This document shows positions 33,977-43,896 of a DNA stretch of 64,000 nucleotides, piece by piece; the stretch's first letter is position 1; every line of letters begins with the position of its first letter. The notes beneath the pieces are model-generated. The model had not been told where the DNA came from and made no database searches. It saw nothing but the letters and a program-made list of their open reading frames with translations. Made by a program: the position numbers and the translations under genes. The DNA comes from RGIG3178 sp964533965 (GTDB lineage Bacteria; Bacillota; Clostridia; Christensenellales; QAND01): assembly GCA_964533965.1 (NCBI GenBank), contig CAZHNN010000014.1, positions 1 through 64,000 of the forward strand, given 5' to 3'.

Positions 33977-35845
33977 GTGGCATACGATGTCATCGTTATA
34001 GGCGCAGGGCATGCCGGGTGCGAGGCCGCACTCGCATGCGCGCGCACCGGCCTTCAAACGCTGTGCTTCGTATTAAACACAGACAGCATTGCGTATCTTG
34101 CGTGCAACCCTGCGGTGGGTGGCACCAGCAAGGGACATCTGGTACGTGAGGTAGACGCGTTGGGCGGTCAAATGGGTCTCACAACGGATGAAACGCTGCT
34201 GCAGATGCGCATGCTCAATTTGCGAAAGGGGCCTGCCGTCCACTCGCTTCGCGCGCAGGTGGATAAGCAGCGCTACGCGCAGAAGATGCGCACTGTACTG
34301 GAAAATCAGGAAAATCTGGTCCTTGTACAAGCCGAGGCGGCGGAGCTGTTGCTTTTGGGCGGAAAGATATCCGGCGTACGCACCGCGTTCGGCATGGACT
34401 ACTACGCCCCTGCCGTCGTGATATGCAGCGGCGTGTATCTGAACAGCCGCATCATCGTGGGCGAATACACCGCGCAGACAGGGCCAAACGGACTGATTCG
34501 CAGCACGCTTTTGAAAAACAGCCTCGAGGAATTGGGCGTCCCACTTCGCCGGTTCAAGACCGGCACACCGCCGCGTGTGGACAAATCCACTGTTGATTTT
34601 TCCAAGATGGAGATTCAGAGCGGCGACGATCCCGTCATACCGTTTTCGTTCCTGACCGACCCAGGCGCGTTCGACGGACTTGTGCAGGAGCCTTGCCATT
34701 TGTGCTACACGACAGAGCAGACGCACGAGATACTCAGGAACAGCCTACACCGGAGCCCGATGTATTCGGGTATGATCGATGGTACCGGGGCACGGTATTG
34801 TCCGAGCATCGAGGACAAGATCGTCCGCTTTGCGGACAAACAGCGCCACCAATTGTTCATCGAGCCAGAAGGGCTTCATACGAAAGAAATGTACGTCCAA
34901 GGCTTCTCGACATCCATGCCCTTTGAGGTGCAGGCGCAGGCGCTTGCGACCATTAAAGGCCTTGAACACGCGCGTATCGTGCGTGCGGGGTATGCCATCG
35001 AATACGATTGCATCGACGGCAAGTGCCTGACGCTTTCGATGATGCACAAGGACATCCCCGGATTGTTCTTTGCGGGACAGATCGTAGGAAGCAGCGGGTA
35101 TGAGGAGGCGGCGGCGCAGGGCATCCTTGCCGGGCTGAATGCTTCCCTGTATGTGCGCGGAATGGAGCCTATTATCTTAACGCGCATGCAGGCATATATC
35201 GGCGTACTGGCGGACGATCTCATCACAAAGGGCACGCCGGAACCCTACCGCATGATGACGGCGCGCGCGGAATATAGATTGCTGCTTCGCCAGGACAATG
35301 CTGATTTTCGGCTAACGGAGCTGGGCTACAACGCAGGCCTTGCAACAAAAGAGCGGTTGGACAGGATGCAGCGGCGCCGTCAGGCAGTCTCCGATGCCCT
35401 CTCGTATTTGGAAAACACCCGTGTTACTGCATCGCTCTGCTCAGCCTTGGATAGTGATGATGACAGCCTGCGCGGACAAACGCTTGCGCAGCTGCTCTCC
35501 CGCCCGGAAATTGAAGAAAATATCATTTCAGACACAGACGAGGTGTTTGCCGCTTATTCAAAGGACGTGCGGGAACAGGCGCAGATCTCCATTAAATACC
35601 GCGGCTATATCGAACGCCAGCTTCGCGAGGTCGAGCAGCAGCAGAAGGCTGAAGCACGGCAGTTGCCCGATGATCTCGATTATGCGTTGGTTAGCGGGCT
35701 TCGCATTGAAGCGCGCCAGAAACTGCAAAACAGTCGCCCGCAGAACCTGGGACAGGCGGCGCGAATCTCCGGTGTTTCACCCGCGGACATCGCGGTATTG
35801 TCGGTCTATTTAACCAAACGTGCGAGGGAGATGGCGCATGGTTGA
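33977..35845 (+). CDS. mnmG: tRNA uridine-5-carboxymethylaminomethyl modification enzyme MnmG (GidA)
   Basis: A 622-residue FAD/NADH enzyme, partner of MnmE in modifying U34 of tRNA. The FAD motif VIGAGHAGCEAALACAR is at the N-terminus; CNPAVGGTSKGHLVREVDALGG near residue 45 and GTPPRVDKSTVDFSKME (shown in part) near 195 are hallmarks; the C-terminal helical MnmE-binding region follows residue 540. GTG start at 33977, with GAGGAGG upstream. It overlaps rsmG by eight bases. Confidence 0.97.
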   Translation: MAYDVIVIGAGHAGCEAALACARTGLQTLCFVLNTDSIAYLACNPAVGGTSKGHLVREVDALGGQMGLTTDETLLQMRMLNLRKGPAVHSLRAQVDKQRYAQKMRTVLENQENLVLVQAEAAELLLLGGKISGVRTAFGMDYYAPAVVICSGVYLNSRIIVGEYTAQTGPNGLIRSTLLKNSLEELGVPLRRFKTGTPPRVDKSTVDFSKMEIQSGDDPVIPFSFLTDPGAFDGLVQEPCHLCYTTEQTHEILRNSLHRSPMYSGMIDGTGARYCPSIEDKIVRFADKQRHQLFIEPEGLHTKEMYVQGFSTSMPFEVQAQALATIKGLEHARIVRAGYAIEYDCIDGKCLTLSMMHKDIPGLFFAGQIVGSSGYEEAAAQGILAGLNASLYVRGMEPIILTRMQAYIGVLADDLITKGTPEPYRMMTARAEYRLLLRQDNADFRLTELGYNAGLATKERLDRMQRRRQAVSDALSYLENTRVTASLCSALDSDDDSLRGQTLAQLLSRPEIEENIISDTDEVFAAYSKDVREQAQISIKYRGYIERQLREVEQQQKAEARQLPDDLDYALVSGLRIEARQKLQNSRPQNLGQAARISGVSPADIAVLSVYLTKRAREMAHG

Positions 35846-36542
35846 TACTTTTCTTTCTGCATTCGCACATTCGCCGCTGTTCATCACGCATGAACAAGCT
35901 TTGCAGATGGAGCGGTACTATTCGCTTTTGATGGAAGCCAACAAGGTGATGAACCTGACCGCCATTGTATCGGAAGAGGAAGCGGCTGTTCTTCATTTTC
36001 TGGACAGCGCGTCACCGCTTTTCTTCGGATACCTGCACGAGTCAGACAGATGTTGCGATGTGGGCAGCGGCGCCGGATTTCCCGGCCTTGTGCTTGCCAT
36101 CCTACGGCCCGATTGCCATTGTGTGCTGATGGATTCGCTCCAAAAGCGCGTGCAGTTCCTAAAAGATACGGCAAAGGCCTTGTCGCTTGGCAACGTCGAG
36201 GCATTGCACCTGCGTGCGGAGGACGCGGGCAGGGATCCCAGGCATCGGGAAAAGTACGACGTTGTTCTCTCCCGCGCCGTGGCACCGCTGAACATTCTTT
36301 GCGAATACTGCCTGCCGCTTGTTCGCATCAGCGGACACATGGTCGCCTTTAAGGGAGCGAGCGCGCAGGAGGAATCTATCGGCGCAGCACACGCCGTAAA
36401 TTTACTGGGCGCCGGCGATATGGAGATCGTCAGCGCAAGCATCCCTGGCAGGAGTCATCATTTGATTCGCATGGTAAAACAGCGTCCGACGCCAAAGGCT
36501 TATCCGCGCAAGGCAGGGACACCCGTAAAACAACCACTGTGA
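35838..36542 (+). CDS. rsmG: 16S rRNA (guanine-527-N7)-methyltransferase
   Basis: A 234-residue SAM-dependent methyltransferase (formerly GidB). The SAM-binding loop DVGSGAGFPGLVLAI lies near residue 74, preceded by NLTAI and HFLDSASP, and LSRAVAPL near 148 is conserved. It methylates G527 of 16S rRNA. The ATG at 35838 with GGGAG seven bases upstream is preferred over the frame-open extension; it overlaps the mnmG stop (ATGGTTGA). Last gene of the block, followed by a good terminator. Confidence 0.95.
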   Translation: MVDTFLSAFAHSPLFITHEQALQMERYYSLLMEANKVMNLTAIVSEEEAAVLHFLDSASPLFFGYLHESDRCCDVGSGAGFPGLVLAILRPDCHCVLMDSLQKRVQFLKDTAKALSLGNVEALHLRAEDAGRDPRHREKYDVVLSRAVAPLNILCEYCLPLVRISGHMVAFKGASAQEESIGAAHAVNLLGAGDMEIVSASIPGRSHHLIRMVKQRPTPKAYPRKAGTPVKQPL

Positions 36543-36558
36543 AATATTTTTAAAGTAG

Positions 36559-36586
36559 AAACCCCGAAACGAAGTTCCGGGGTTTT
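36559..36586 (+). terminator. Terminator of the rsmG operon
   Basis: AAACCCCG / CGGGGTTTT stem (at least eight pairs) 16 nt after rsmG, with T-rich sequence after it. Confidence 0.8.
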
Positions 36587-36645
36587 GCTCTTTTCTTTAA
36601 GACAAGCAGTTGGGTTCAGGGGCACGCCTCTGACTATTTATCCGT

Positions 36646-37493
36646 TCAGACTTCGACAATGCCTTCAAAATCCAGTATCGCATCGCCTGTCATGGTGATC
36701 CCGGATTCCGCAACACGGATGATCAGGGTTCCGCCGCGCAGCCGTACGGTGATGTCGCGATCCATGGGGCTTTTGCCCAGCTCGACTGCGGCAGCGGCTA
36801 CCGCGCACGCACCTGTCCCGCATGCCCAGGTCTCCCCGATGCCACGTTCCCACACACGCATGCGGATATTGGCAGGGTCCACCACGGTGGCAAAGGAGAT
36901 GTTGGCACGCTTGGGAAATATTTCCGAATGCTCCAACATCGGGCCGATGCGCCTCACATCGATGCCCTCGACATCGTCGGTGAAAATCACACAATGCGGG
37001 TTGCCCATTGAAAGGCAAGTGATGCGGAAGGAGCCGCCGGCGATGGAGTAGNNNNNNNNNNAAACTCCCTGTCGATGACAGGCCCCGGAAGCTGCACAGG
37101 CACGGCATTGCTTTGATAATCCGGCCTTCCCATCTGCACTGAGACCGAATAGACCGCGTCTTCGCGCAGGAAAAGCTCCACATCCTTGATTCCGCCGCCC
37201 GTCATGAGCTTCATATGGTCTTTGTGAAGCCCCCGCCGCTCGTAAAGGTATTTTGCCACACATCGAAGCGCGTTTCCCGACACCTCGCCCATGGTCCCAT
37301 CTGCATTGTACATGCGCATTGCGGCATCGGCCACATCGCTTGGTTCTATGAGTACGATGCCGTCGCTGCCGACGCCCTTGCGCCTGCTGGAGAGAAGAAC
37401 GCTCAGCGATTCCGGGTTCTCAACGTTCTGCTCGAAACAATCGAAATACAGGAAATCGTTGCCCGTGCCGCGCATCTTGACAAACCGGAGTTT
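36646..37493 (-). CDS. dapF: Diaminopimelate epimerase-like domain, fused to CarB; first catalytic Cys replaced by Ser; interrupted by N gap
   Basis: DapF converts LL- to meso-diaminopimelate for lysine and peptidoglycan. This domain has LRFVKMRGTGNDFLYFD at its start, MYNADGT, SMGNPHCVIF, and GETWACGTGACA with the second catalytic cysteine. In the first catalytic motif, where the family has MCGNG, it reads VSGNA: the Cys is Ser. The usual initiator Met aligns with a CTC leucine codon, and no stop separates it from carB, so it seems to be translated only as the C-terminal part of a CarB fusion. Ten N at 37052-37061 shift the frame; by length against the family almost no residues are missing there. 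It ends the arginine operon. Confidence 0.8.
37052..37061. other. Assembly gap (10 N) inside the DapF domain
   Basis: A run of ten N between REF and YSIAGG of the DapF domain; the frame differs on the two sides, so the length is a placeholder. Confidence 0.98.
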
Positions 37494-40400
37494 CTGTTTT
37501 TTCTGCCGCAGATGGGCAATGTCGATGATCTCCACATTCTGCTGGTTATACTTGCCTGCAATCGAATCGGCGAGCGCGTTTGCGGTGTCGATGGAGGTTA
37601 GGCAAGGAATGCGGCGTTCTACAGCTTTGCGCCGTATCTGCACATCGTCTGAAACGGACTGCGTCCCTTCGCTGGAAGTCGAAATAACGTACTGCACTTG
37701 CCCCGATTCCAGAAGATCGAGGATATCGCTTCTGCCCTCAAAGAGCTTCCCGACAACAATGCTCTGTATGCCCGCGCGCATCAGCGCTTCGCCTGTGCCC
37801 GCCGACGCATAGATCACAAATCCAAGGTCGCTGAATTTGCGCGCTATACCTAAGATCTCCGCCTTGTCCCGATCCTTGACGGTAAAGAGTACTCCGCCCC
37901 GCTGCACCATGCGATATCCGGCCGCCATAAGACCCTTGTAGAGCGCCTCCTCCAACGTCTTGCCCAGCCCCAGCACCTCGCCGGTCGATTTCATCTCCGG
38001 CCCCAGATGGACATCCACGCCCGTTAGTTTTTCAAACGAAAAGACGGGTACCTTGACCGCCGCGTATACCGCTTCTCTGTACAATCCGGTACCATACCCC
38101 ATGTCGCAAATCCGCTCACCGAGCATCGCCCTTGTTGCGAGCGTTACCACGGGCACACCGGTCACCTTGCTGATATAGGGAATGGTGCGCGATGCGCGCG
38201 GGTTCGCCTCGATCACGTAGAGCTCGTTCTCAAAGATGACGTACTGTATGTTGATAAGCCCTTTGGTTTCAAGAGCTACGGCAAGGGTTTTCGTATTGTT
38301 GATCAGTTTTTGCATCAGCGGGCCGGACAGATTATGCGCCGGGTAAATCGCAATTGAATCGCCGCTGTGAATGCCGGCTCGCTCGATGTGCTCCATGATG
38401 CCGGGGATAAGGATATCCTCCCCGTCGCATATCGCATCCACTTCGATTTCCGTTCCCATCAGGTATTTATCGATGAGGATCGGATTCTCGATGCCGTTTT
38501 GCAGGATGATGTCCATGTATTGCCGCACGGTTTCATCATCGTAGGCAATGATCATGTTCTGACCACCGAGCACGTACGACGGGCGAATGAGCACCGGATA
38601 ACCAAGGTTCCGTACTGCCTGCAATGCCTGTTCGCTCGTGAACACACCCCGCCCTCTCGGCCGCTTCATGTCGAGCTGTTGCAGGATCGCGTCAAAACGT
38701 TCCCGATCTTCCGCACAGTCGATGGAATCCGCGGAGGTTCCCAGAATACGAACGCCTTTTTGATGCAGAAAACGGGTCAGCCTGATGGCGGTTTGACCGC
38801 CGAATGCGACCACTACGCCAAACGGCTGCTCCGTTTGTATGATGTCCATCACATCTTCGTTCGTCAGCGGCTCGAAATACAACCGATCCGCGGTATCAAA
38901 GTCCGTGCTTACCGTTTCCGGGTTGTTGTTGACCATGACTACCTCATAACCAAGTTCCCGCAACGTGTGCACGCAATGCACCGAAGCGTAATCGAACTCG
39001 ATGCCCTGCCCGATGCGGATTGGTCCCGAACCGAAAACGATCACGCGCTGTTTGCTCTTGTCATTGCGCACTCGAAACGCCAGGGCTTCGTTCTCGCCGT
39101 CCGTGCATGCGTAAAAATACGGTGTCTGCGCCTCAAACTCCGCGGCGCACGTGTCCACCATGCGGTACACCGCGCTGTGGTGCGTAGGGCAAGCTTTATT
39201 GCTAATCCGTGATATTGCGACGTCCGGGAAGCCCAGGCGCTTGGCGTCCATATACATAGACTCAGAGAGTTTGCCATATTGAAGCTCTGTTTCCATCTCT
39301 GCGACGTGCAGCAGTTTATAGAGGAACCATTCGTCGATCATGGTGATTTCATGTATTTTTTCGACCGAAATGCCCCTATATAGCGCTTCATATGCCACAA
39401 ACAGCCTCTCATCGGTCGCCTCGTGCAGCTTCTGCGCGATCTCATGATCCGATAGATTCAATAGCTTCTTCTGCCGCAGCGTATCCATGTTTATTTCAGC
39501 GCCCCGGACCGCTTTCATCAGCGCCTGCTCGAAGGTGGGTGCGATCGCCATCACCTCGCCGGTTGCCTTCATCTGAGTGCCGAGTGTTCGTGGAGCGCCC
39601 AGGAACTTGTCAAACGGCCACTTTGGAAGCTTTACGACAACATAATCCATAGCAGGCTCGAAGAACGCGCTTGTCTTGCCCGTTACTGCGTTAGCAATTT
39701 CATCCAGTCTTAACCCTACCGCAATCTGCGCGGCAACCTTGGCGATGGGATATCCCGTGGCTTTGCTGGCAAGTGCCGAAGAGCGGGAAACGCGCGGGTT
39801 TACCTCGATGACCGCGTATTCCATGCTTTCCGGATGCAGCGCAAACTGCACGTTGCAGCCGCCCTCTACCTTCAGCGCTTGGATGATGTCGAGTGCAGCA
39901 GTCCGGAGCATCTGGTATTCGGGATTCGCCAACGTCACCGCGGGGGCGATGACGATGGAGTCGCCTGTATGGATACCAACAGGGTCGAAGTTCTCCATTG
40001 AGCAGACAGCGATCGCGTTTCCGGCACCGTCGCGCATGACCTCGAATTCGATCTCCTTCCAGCCCGAGATGCCTTTTTCGATCAGCACCTGGCCGATTGG
40101 CGACGCATCAATGCCACCCTTTGCGATTTGAAGAAGCGCCTGTTCGTCCTCAGCGATGCCTCCGCCGGTACCGCCCAGCGTGAACGCGGGTCGCACGATA
40201 ACCGGATACCCGATGATTTTGGCAAACTCTGTCGCGTCGAATTCATCCGTGACCACTTCGGATGGGATCACCGGCTGGCCGATATTTTCCATCGTCTGCT
40301 TGAACAGTTGCCTATCTTCCGCTTTTTCGATGGTGTCAAGCTGCGCTCCCAATAAAGCCACACCGTGGCTTTGCAAAAAGCTCTCCTTGGCCAACTGCAT

Positions 40401-40697
40401 CGAAAGCGTCAAACCGTACTGCCCGCCCATGGTGGATAAAAGCGCATCCGGCTTTTCCTTTTGTATGATACGGCGAAGTATTTCCAACGTAAGCGGCTCG
40501 ATGTAGATCTTATCCGCCATCGCCGAATCGGTCATGATGGTAGCTGGGTTGGAATTGACCAGCACCACTTCTATTCCAAGCGATTTTAATGCCCTGCAGG
40601 CTTGCGTTCCTGCATAGTCGAATTCCGCTGCCTGGCCTATCACGATGGGGCCGGAGCCGATGAGCATCACGCGCCTATACGCCTTATTGAGAGGCAA
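37494..40697 (-). CDS. carB: Carbamoyl-phosphate synthase large subunit, with in-frame DapF extension
   Basis: About 1068 residues of CarB, which makes carbamoyl phosphate from ammonia, bicarbonate and two ATP for arginine and pyrimidines. It has the duplicated ATP-grasp halves (GSGPIVIGQAAEFDYAG at the start and GSGPIRIGQGIEFDYASVH in the middle), the oligomerisation region between them and the MGS-like allosteric domain at the C-terminus (TIDTANALADSI). The TTG at 40697, eight bases after GGGAGG, is the start and overlaps carA by 14 nt. At the point where CarB normally ends, the frame continues through HLRQKKQ straight into DapF sequence with no stop codon. The CarB part itself looks complete and active. 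Confidence 0.94.
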
Positions 40698-41778
40698 CGC
40701 TATCACCTCCCACCATCGCCAAAAACCTGTCAAACAAAAACGAGGTGTCCAGCGGCCCCGCGCATGCCTCGGGATGGAACTGCACCGAAAAGCCCGGGAA
40801 ATCAGCGTAATCGATGCCTTCGCTCGTCAGATCGTTGAGGTTCTCAAAACGAAGTGTCGCTGTTTTGGGCATCGTATCGTTGACCACAGCATACCCGTGG
40901 TTCTGACTCGTGATATACAGCCGTCCCGTCTTGGTATCGCGCACGGGCTGGTTGGAACCCCTGTGGCCATATTTGAGCTTTGCCGTCTTAGCGCCTGTTG
41001 CTAGCGCCAATAGTTGATGGCCGAGGCAAATTCCGAAAATGGGCAGGCTCGTTTGGATTACCTTTTTGAGATTCTCGATGATGCTTTCGTTCACAGCGGG
41101 ATCGCCCGGGCCGTTGGAGAGCATAAGGCCATCCGGGTCAAGCCGCAATATTTGTTCACAGGTTGTATCGGCGGGTATAACCGTTACTTTGCATCCCCGG
41201 TCTATAAGCGCTTTCGCCATTGCGCGCTTGTACCCAAAATCCCACAGGGCGATGTGCGGTTTTCCGCCCGAATTGAAAACCTGCGGCGTTTTTGTGGACA
41301 CTTCCAGAACGCTTGCACACAGATCGGCCGTTTTCAGCGCATGTACAAATGCCCCGAACTCTTTTGGAAGTTCGGAGCAAATGGCGGCGTTCACCACGCC
41401 GTAATCGCGTATGGTTTTTGTCAGCGCCCGCGTGTCCATGCCATATAAGCCGATGACGCCACAGGCGGCAAGGTAGTCGCCAAGCGTACCTTGCGAGCGG
41501 AAATTGGAAGGCTGATCGCACAGATCATGCACGATATACGCCAATAGCCACGGTCTGTCGCTCTCTTGGTCCTCTGGAATGAAGCCGTAGTTGCCGATTA
41601 ACGGGAACGTCTGCACCACCATCTGGCCGTGGTAACTGGGGTCGGTAAGCGTCTCCAGATATCCGCCCATATTGGTGGTAAAGACCAGTTCCGCCGTAAT
41701 ATCACTTTTTGCTCCAAAACGGCAACCCGTGAACACCTGACCGTCCGATAGGATCAGGTGCGCATATTTTCTGTCCAT
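40684..41778 (-). CDS. carA: Carbamoyl-phosphate synthase small (glutaminase) subunit
   Basis: A 364-residue subunit that hydrolyses glutamine and channels ammonia to CarB. N-terminal CarA domain (ELVFTTNMGGYLETLTDPSY), then a class I glutamine amidotransferase domain with nucleophile in GICLGHQLLALATG near residue 247 and the His/Glu pair in FHPEAC near 334. It overlaps carB by 14 nt and follows argF by 10 nt, so carbamoyl phosphate is made alongside the transferase that uses it. Confidence 0.96.
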   Translation of the reverse strand: MDRKYAHLILSDGQVFTGCRFGAKSDITAELVFTTNMGGYLETLTDPSYHGQMVVQTFPLIGNYGFIPEDQESDRPWLLAYIVHDLCDQPSNFRSQGTLGDYLAACGVIGLYGMDTRALTKTIRDYGVVNAAICSELPKEFGAFVHALKTADLCASVLEVSTKTPQVFNSGGKPHIALWDFGYKRAMAKALIDRGCKVTVIPADTTCEQILRLDPDGLMLSNGPGDPAVNESIIENLKKVIQTSLPIFGICLGHQLLALATGAKTAKLKYGHRGSNQPVRDTKTGRLYITSQNHGYAVVNDTMPKTATLRFENLNDLTSEGIDYADFPGFSVQFHPEACAGPLDTSFLFDRFLAMVGGDSVASQ

Positions 41779-41788
41779 GTGTTCACCT

Positions 41789-42694
41789 CTAGGACATCAG
41801 TGTTACCATGACCGCTTTTTGGGCATGCAGCCTGTTTTCGGCCTCATCGAATATCTCGTTCGCATGCGCTTCAAACACTTCCGTTGTGATCTCCTCGCCG
41901 CGGTGTGCCGGCAGGCAGTGCTGTACGATGCATCCTTTGTTCGTAAGCGCCATGATGCCGTCGTTAACCTGATATCCCGCAAATGCCGCCTGCCTCTGCT
42001 GCTGCTCCTTCTCCTGACCCATGGACGCCCAGACATCGGTCACGATCACATCTGCGTTCACCGCAGCCAGCGCGGGTTCGGTGGTAAGCGTAAATGAGTT
42101 TCCAAAGTCCTTGGCAAAATTCAGTGCTATCTCATGCGGCTGATAGTCCTTAGGCGTCGCAATAGCTACCTGCATTCCCATCTTGAGACCGCCTACGATC
42201 AGCGTGTTGGCCATGTTGTTGCCGTCACCGATGAAGCAGAGCTTCCGTCCCGCAAGATCTCCCAGATGCTCGCGCATCGTCATCAGATCGGCCAGTACCT
42301 GGCAGGGATGGAACAGGTCGGTCAATCCGTTGATGACGGGAATGGTGCCGAATTTCGCCAGATCATCCACTTCCTGCTGTGCAAAAGTACGGATCATGAT
42401 GCCGTTCAGATACCTGGATAGCACGCGTGCGGTGTCCTGCACCGGTTCGCCGCGGCCTATCTGCAGATCGTTCGCGCTTAGGAACAGCGCGTGGCCGCCC
42501 AACTGGAACATGCCGACTTCAAAAGACACCCGCGTACGAGTTGACGCTTTCTGGAAGATCATCCCGAGCGTTTTGCCCTTTAACGTCGGGTGCATGACGC
42601 CGCGTTTATGTTCTTTTTTCAGCTTATCGCCCAGATCCAGCACCGAAGTGATCTCATCACCGCTCCAGTCCAACAGCGTCAACAGACTTTTCAT
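41789..42694 (-). CDS. argF: Ornithine carbamoyltransferase
   Basis: A 301-residue transferase forming citrulline from ornithine and carbamoyl phosphate. The carbamoyl phosphate loop STRTRVSFE lies near residue 50, HPCQVLADLMT near 128 and the ornithine-loop HCLPAHRGEEIT near 258. Part of the biosynthetic arg operon, 11 nt after argD, which favours the anabolic over the catabolic (arcB) role. Confidence 0.95.
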   Translation of the reverse strand: MKSLLTLLDWSGDEITSVLDLGDKLKKEHKRGVMHPTLKGKTLGMIFQKASTRTRVSFEVGMFQLGGHALFLSANDLQIGRGEPVQDTARVLSRYLNGIMIRTFAQQEVDDLAKFGTIPVINGLTDLFHPCQVLADLMTMREHLGDLAGRKLCFIGDGNNMANTLIVGGLKMGMQVAIATPKDYQPHEIALNFAKDFGNSFTLTTEPALAAVNADVIVTDVWASMGQEKEQQQRQAAFAGYQVNDGIMALTNKGCIVQHCLPAHRGEEITTEVFEAHANEIFDEAENRLHAQKAVMVTLMS

Positions 42695-42705
42695 TTTGCT
42701 CTCCT

Positions 42706-43884
42706 CTACAGCTGTGCTAATGTCTTTTCAAGCGCCGCCAATCCCAAGTCGATTTGCTCATACGTGATGGTCAACGGCGGCAGCAGGCGCACCTTCGTCT
42801 TGGCCGTCAGCACGATAACGCCGTTGTCGATGCCTTTTTTGACCACATCGATGGCTGCCACGCCGTCGAGCTCGATGCCTATCATCAGGCCTATGCCCGT
42901 AACATCCTTGACATGCGGCATCTTCAGCAATTTTTCCTTGAAATACGCTCCCTTTTTGGTCACTTCGGCCAGGAATTCATCGTTCATAGTATTCAAGACT
43001 GCCAAGGCGCCCGCGGCCGCTACAGGATTGCCGCCAAACGTGGTCGCGTGATCTCCAGGTTGCAGCGCATCCACGGTCTTTTCGCTGAACAGCACCGCGC
43101 CAAACGGCAGTCCGCCCGCCAAGCCCTTTGCAGAAGTGATGATGTCCGGCAGGAAACCGAAATGCTCATAGCTGTACAGCGTTCCCGTACGCCCAACGCC
43201 GGTCTGCACTTCGTCCACGAGTACGAGAATATCATGCTCATGGCAGAACGCCACAACGGCATCCACATACGCTTTGTCGAGCGGAATCACGCCGCCCTCG
43301 CCCTGCACCAGCTCGATCAGGGCTGCGCATACGCCCGGCTCCGAGAGCAGCGCTATGGTGCCGTCGATGTCGTTGGGTTCGGCAAACAGGAATCCTTCGG
43401 TGAACGGGAAGAAATAATTGTGGAACACATCCTGCCCCGTTGCCGCAAGGGTCGTGATCGTACGCCCGTGGAACGAATTGTTCAATGAGACGATCTTGTT
43501 GCGGTTCGGCCCGTATTTTATGAAGCTGTATTTGCGCGCCGCCTTGATCATGCCTTCGTTGGTCTCGGCTCCACTGTTGCCAAAGAACGCGCGTTTCATA
43601 CCGGTCCTCTCACACAATGTCTGTGCGACGTCGATGCATGGGCCGGTGTAGTAGAGGTTGCAGATGTGCTGCAGCTTGTGAAGCTGGGCAGTCACGGCAT
43701 CGATCCAGCCCGAATCGCAGAAGCCCAGCGAGTTTACACCTATGCCGCTGGTAAAATCGACGTATTGCTTGCCGTCAAAATCCCAGCACAGAGCATTTTC
43801 GCCTTTTTCGATCGCAACGTCAAACCTCGCATAGGTATGCATGACGTATTGTTGGTCCCGTTGTTTGATCGTATCGAATTTCAT
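42706..43884 (-). CDS. argD: Acetylornithine aminotransferase
   Basis: A 392-residue class III PLP aminotransferase converting N-acetylglutamate semialdehyde to N-acetylornithine. FFGNSGAETNEGMIKAAR near residue 100, LVDEVQTGVGRTG near 220 and the PLP lysine in TSAKGLAGGLPFGA near 250 are clear. The position between argB and argF supports ArgD over other class III enzymes such as GABA or ornithine aminotransferase. Gaps of about 12 nt on both sides. Confidence 0.94.
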   Translation of the reverse strand: MKFDTIKQRDQQYVMHTYARFDVAIEKGENALCWDFDGKQYVDFTSGIGVNSLGFCDSGWIDAVTAQLHKLQHICNLYYTGPCIDVAQTLCERTGMKRAFFGNSGAETNEGMIKAARKYSFIKYGPNRNKIVSLNNSFHGRTITTLAATGQDVFHNYFFPFTEGFLFAEPNDIDGTIALLSEPGVCAALIELVQGEGGVIPLDKAYVDAVVAFCHEHDILVLVDEVQTGVGRTGTLYSYEHFGFLPDIITSAKGLAGGLPFGAVLFSEKTVDALQPGDHATTFGGNPVAAAGALAVLNTMNDEFLAEVTKKGAYFKEKLLKMPHVKDVTGIGLMIGIELDGVAAIDVVKKGIDNGVIVLTAKTKVRLLPPLTITYEQIDLGLAALEKTLAQL

Positions 43885-43896
43885 TGTAGTTCCTCC

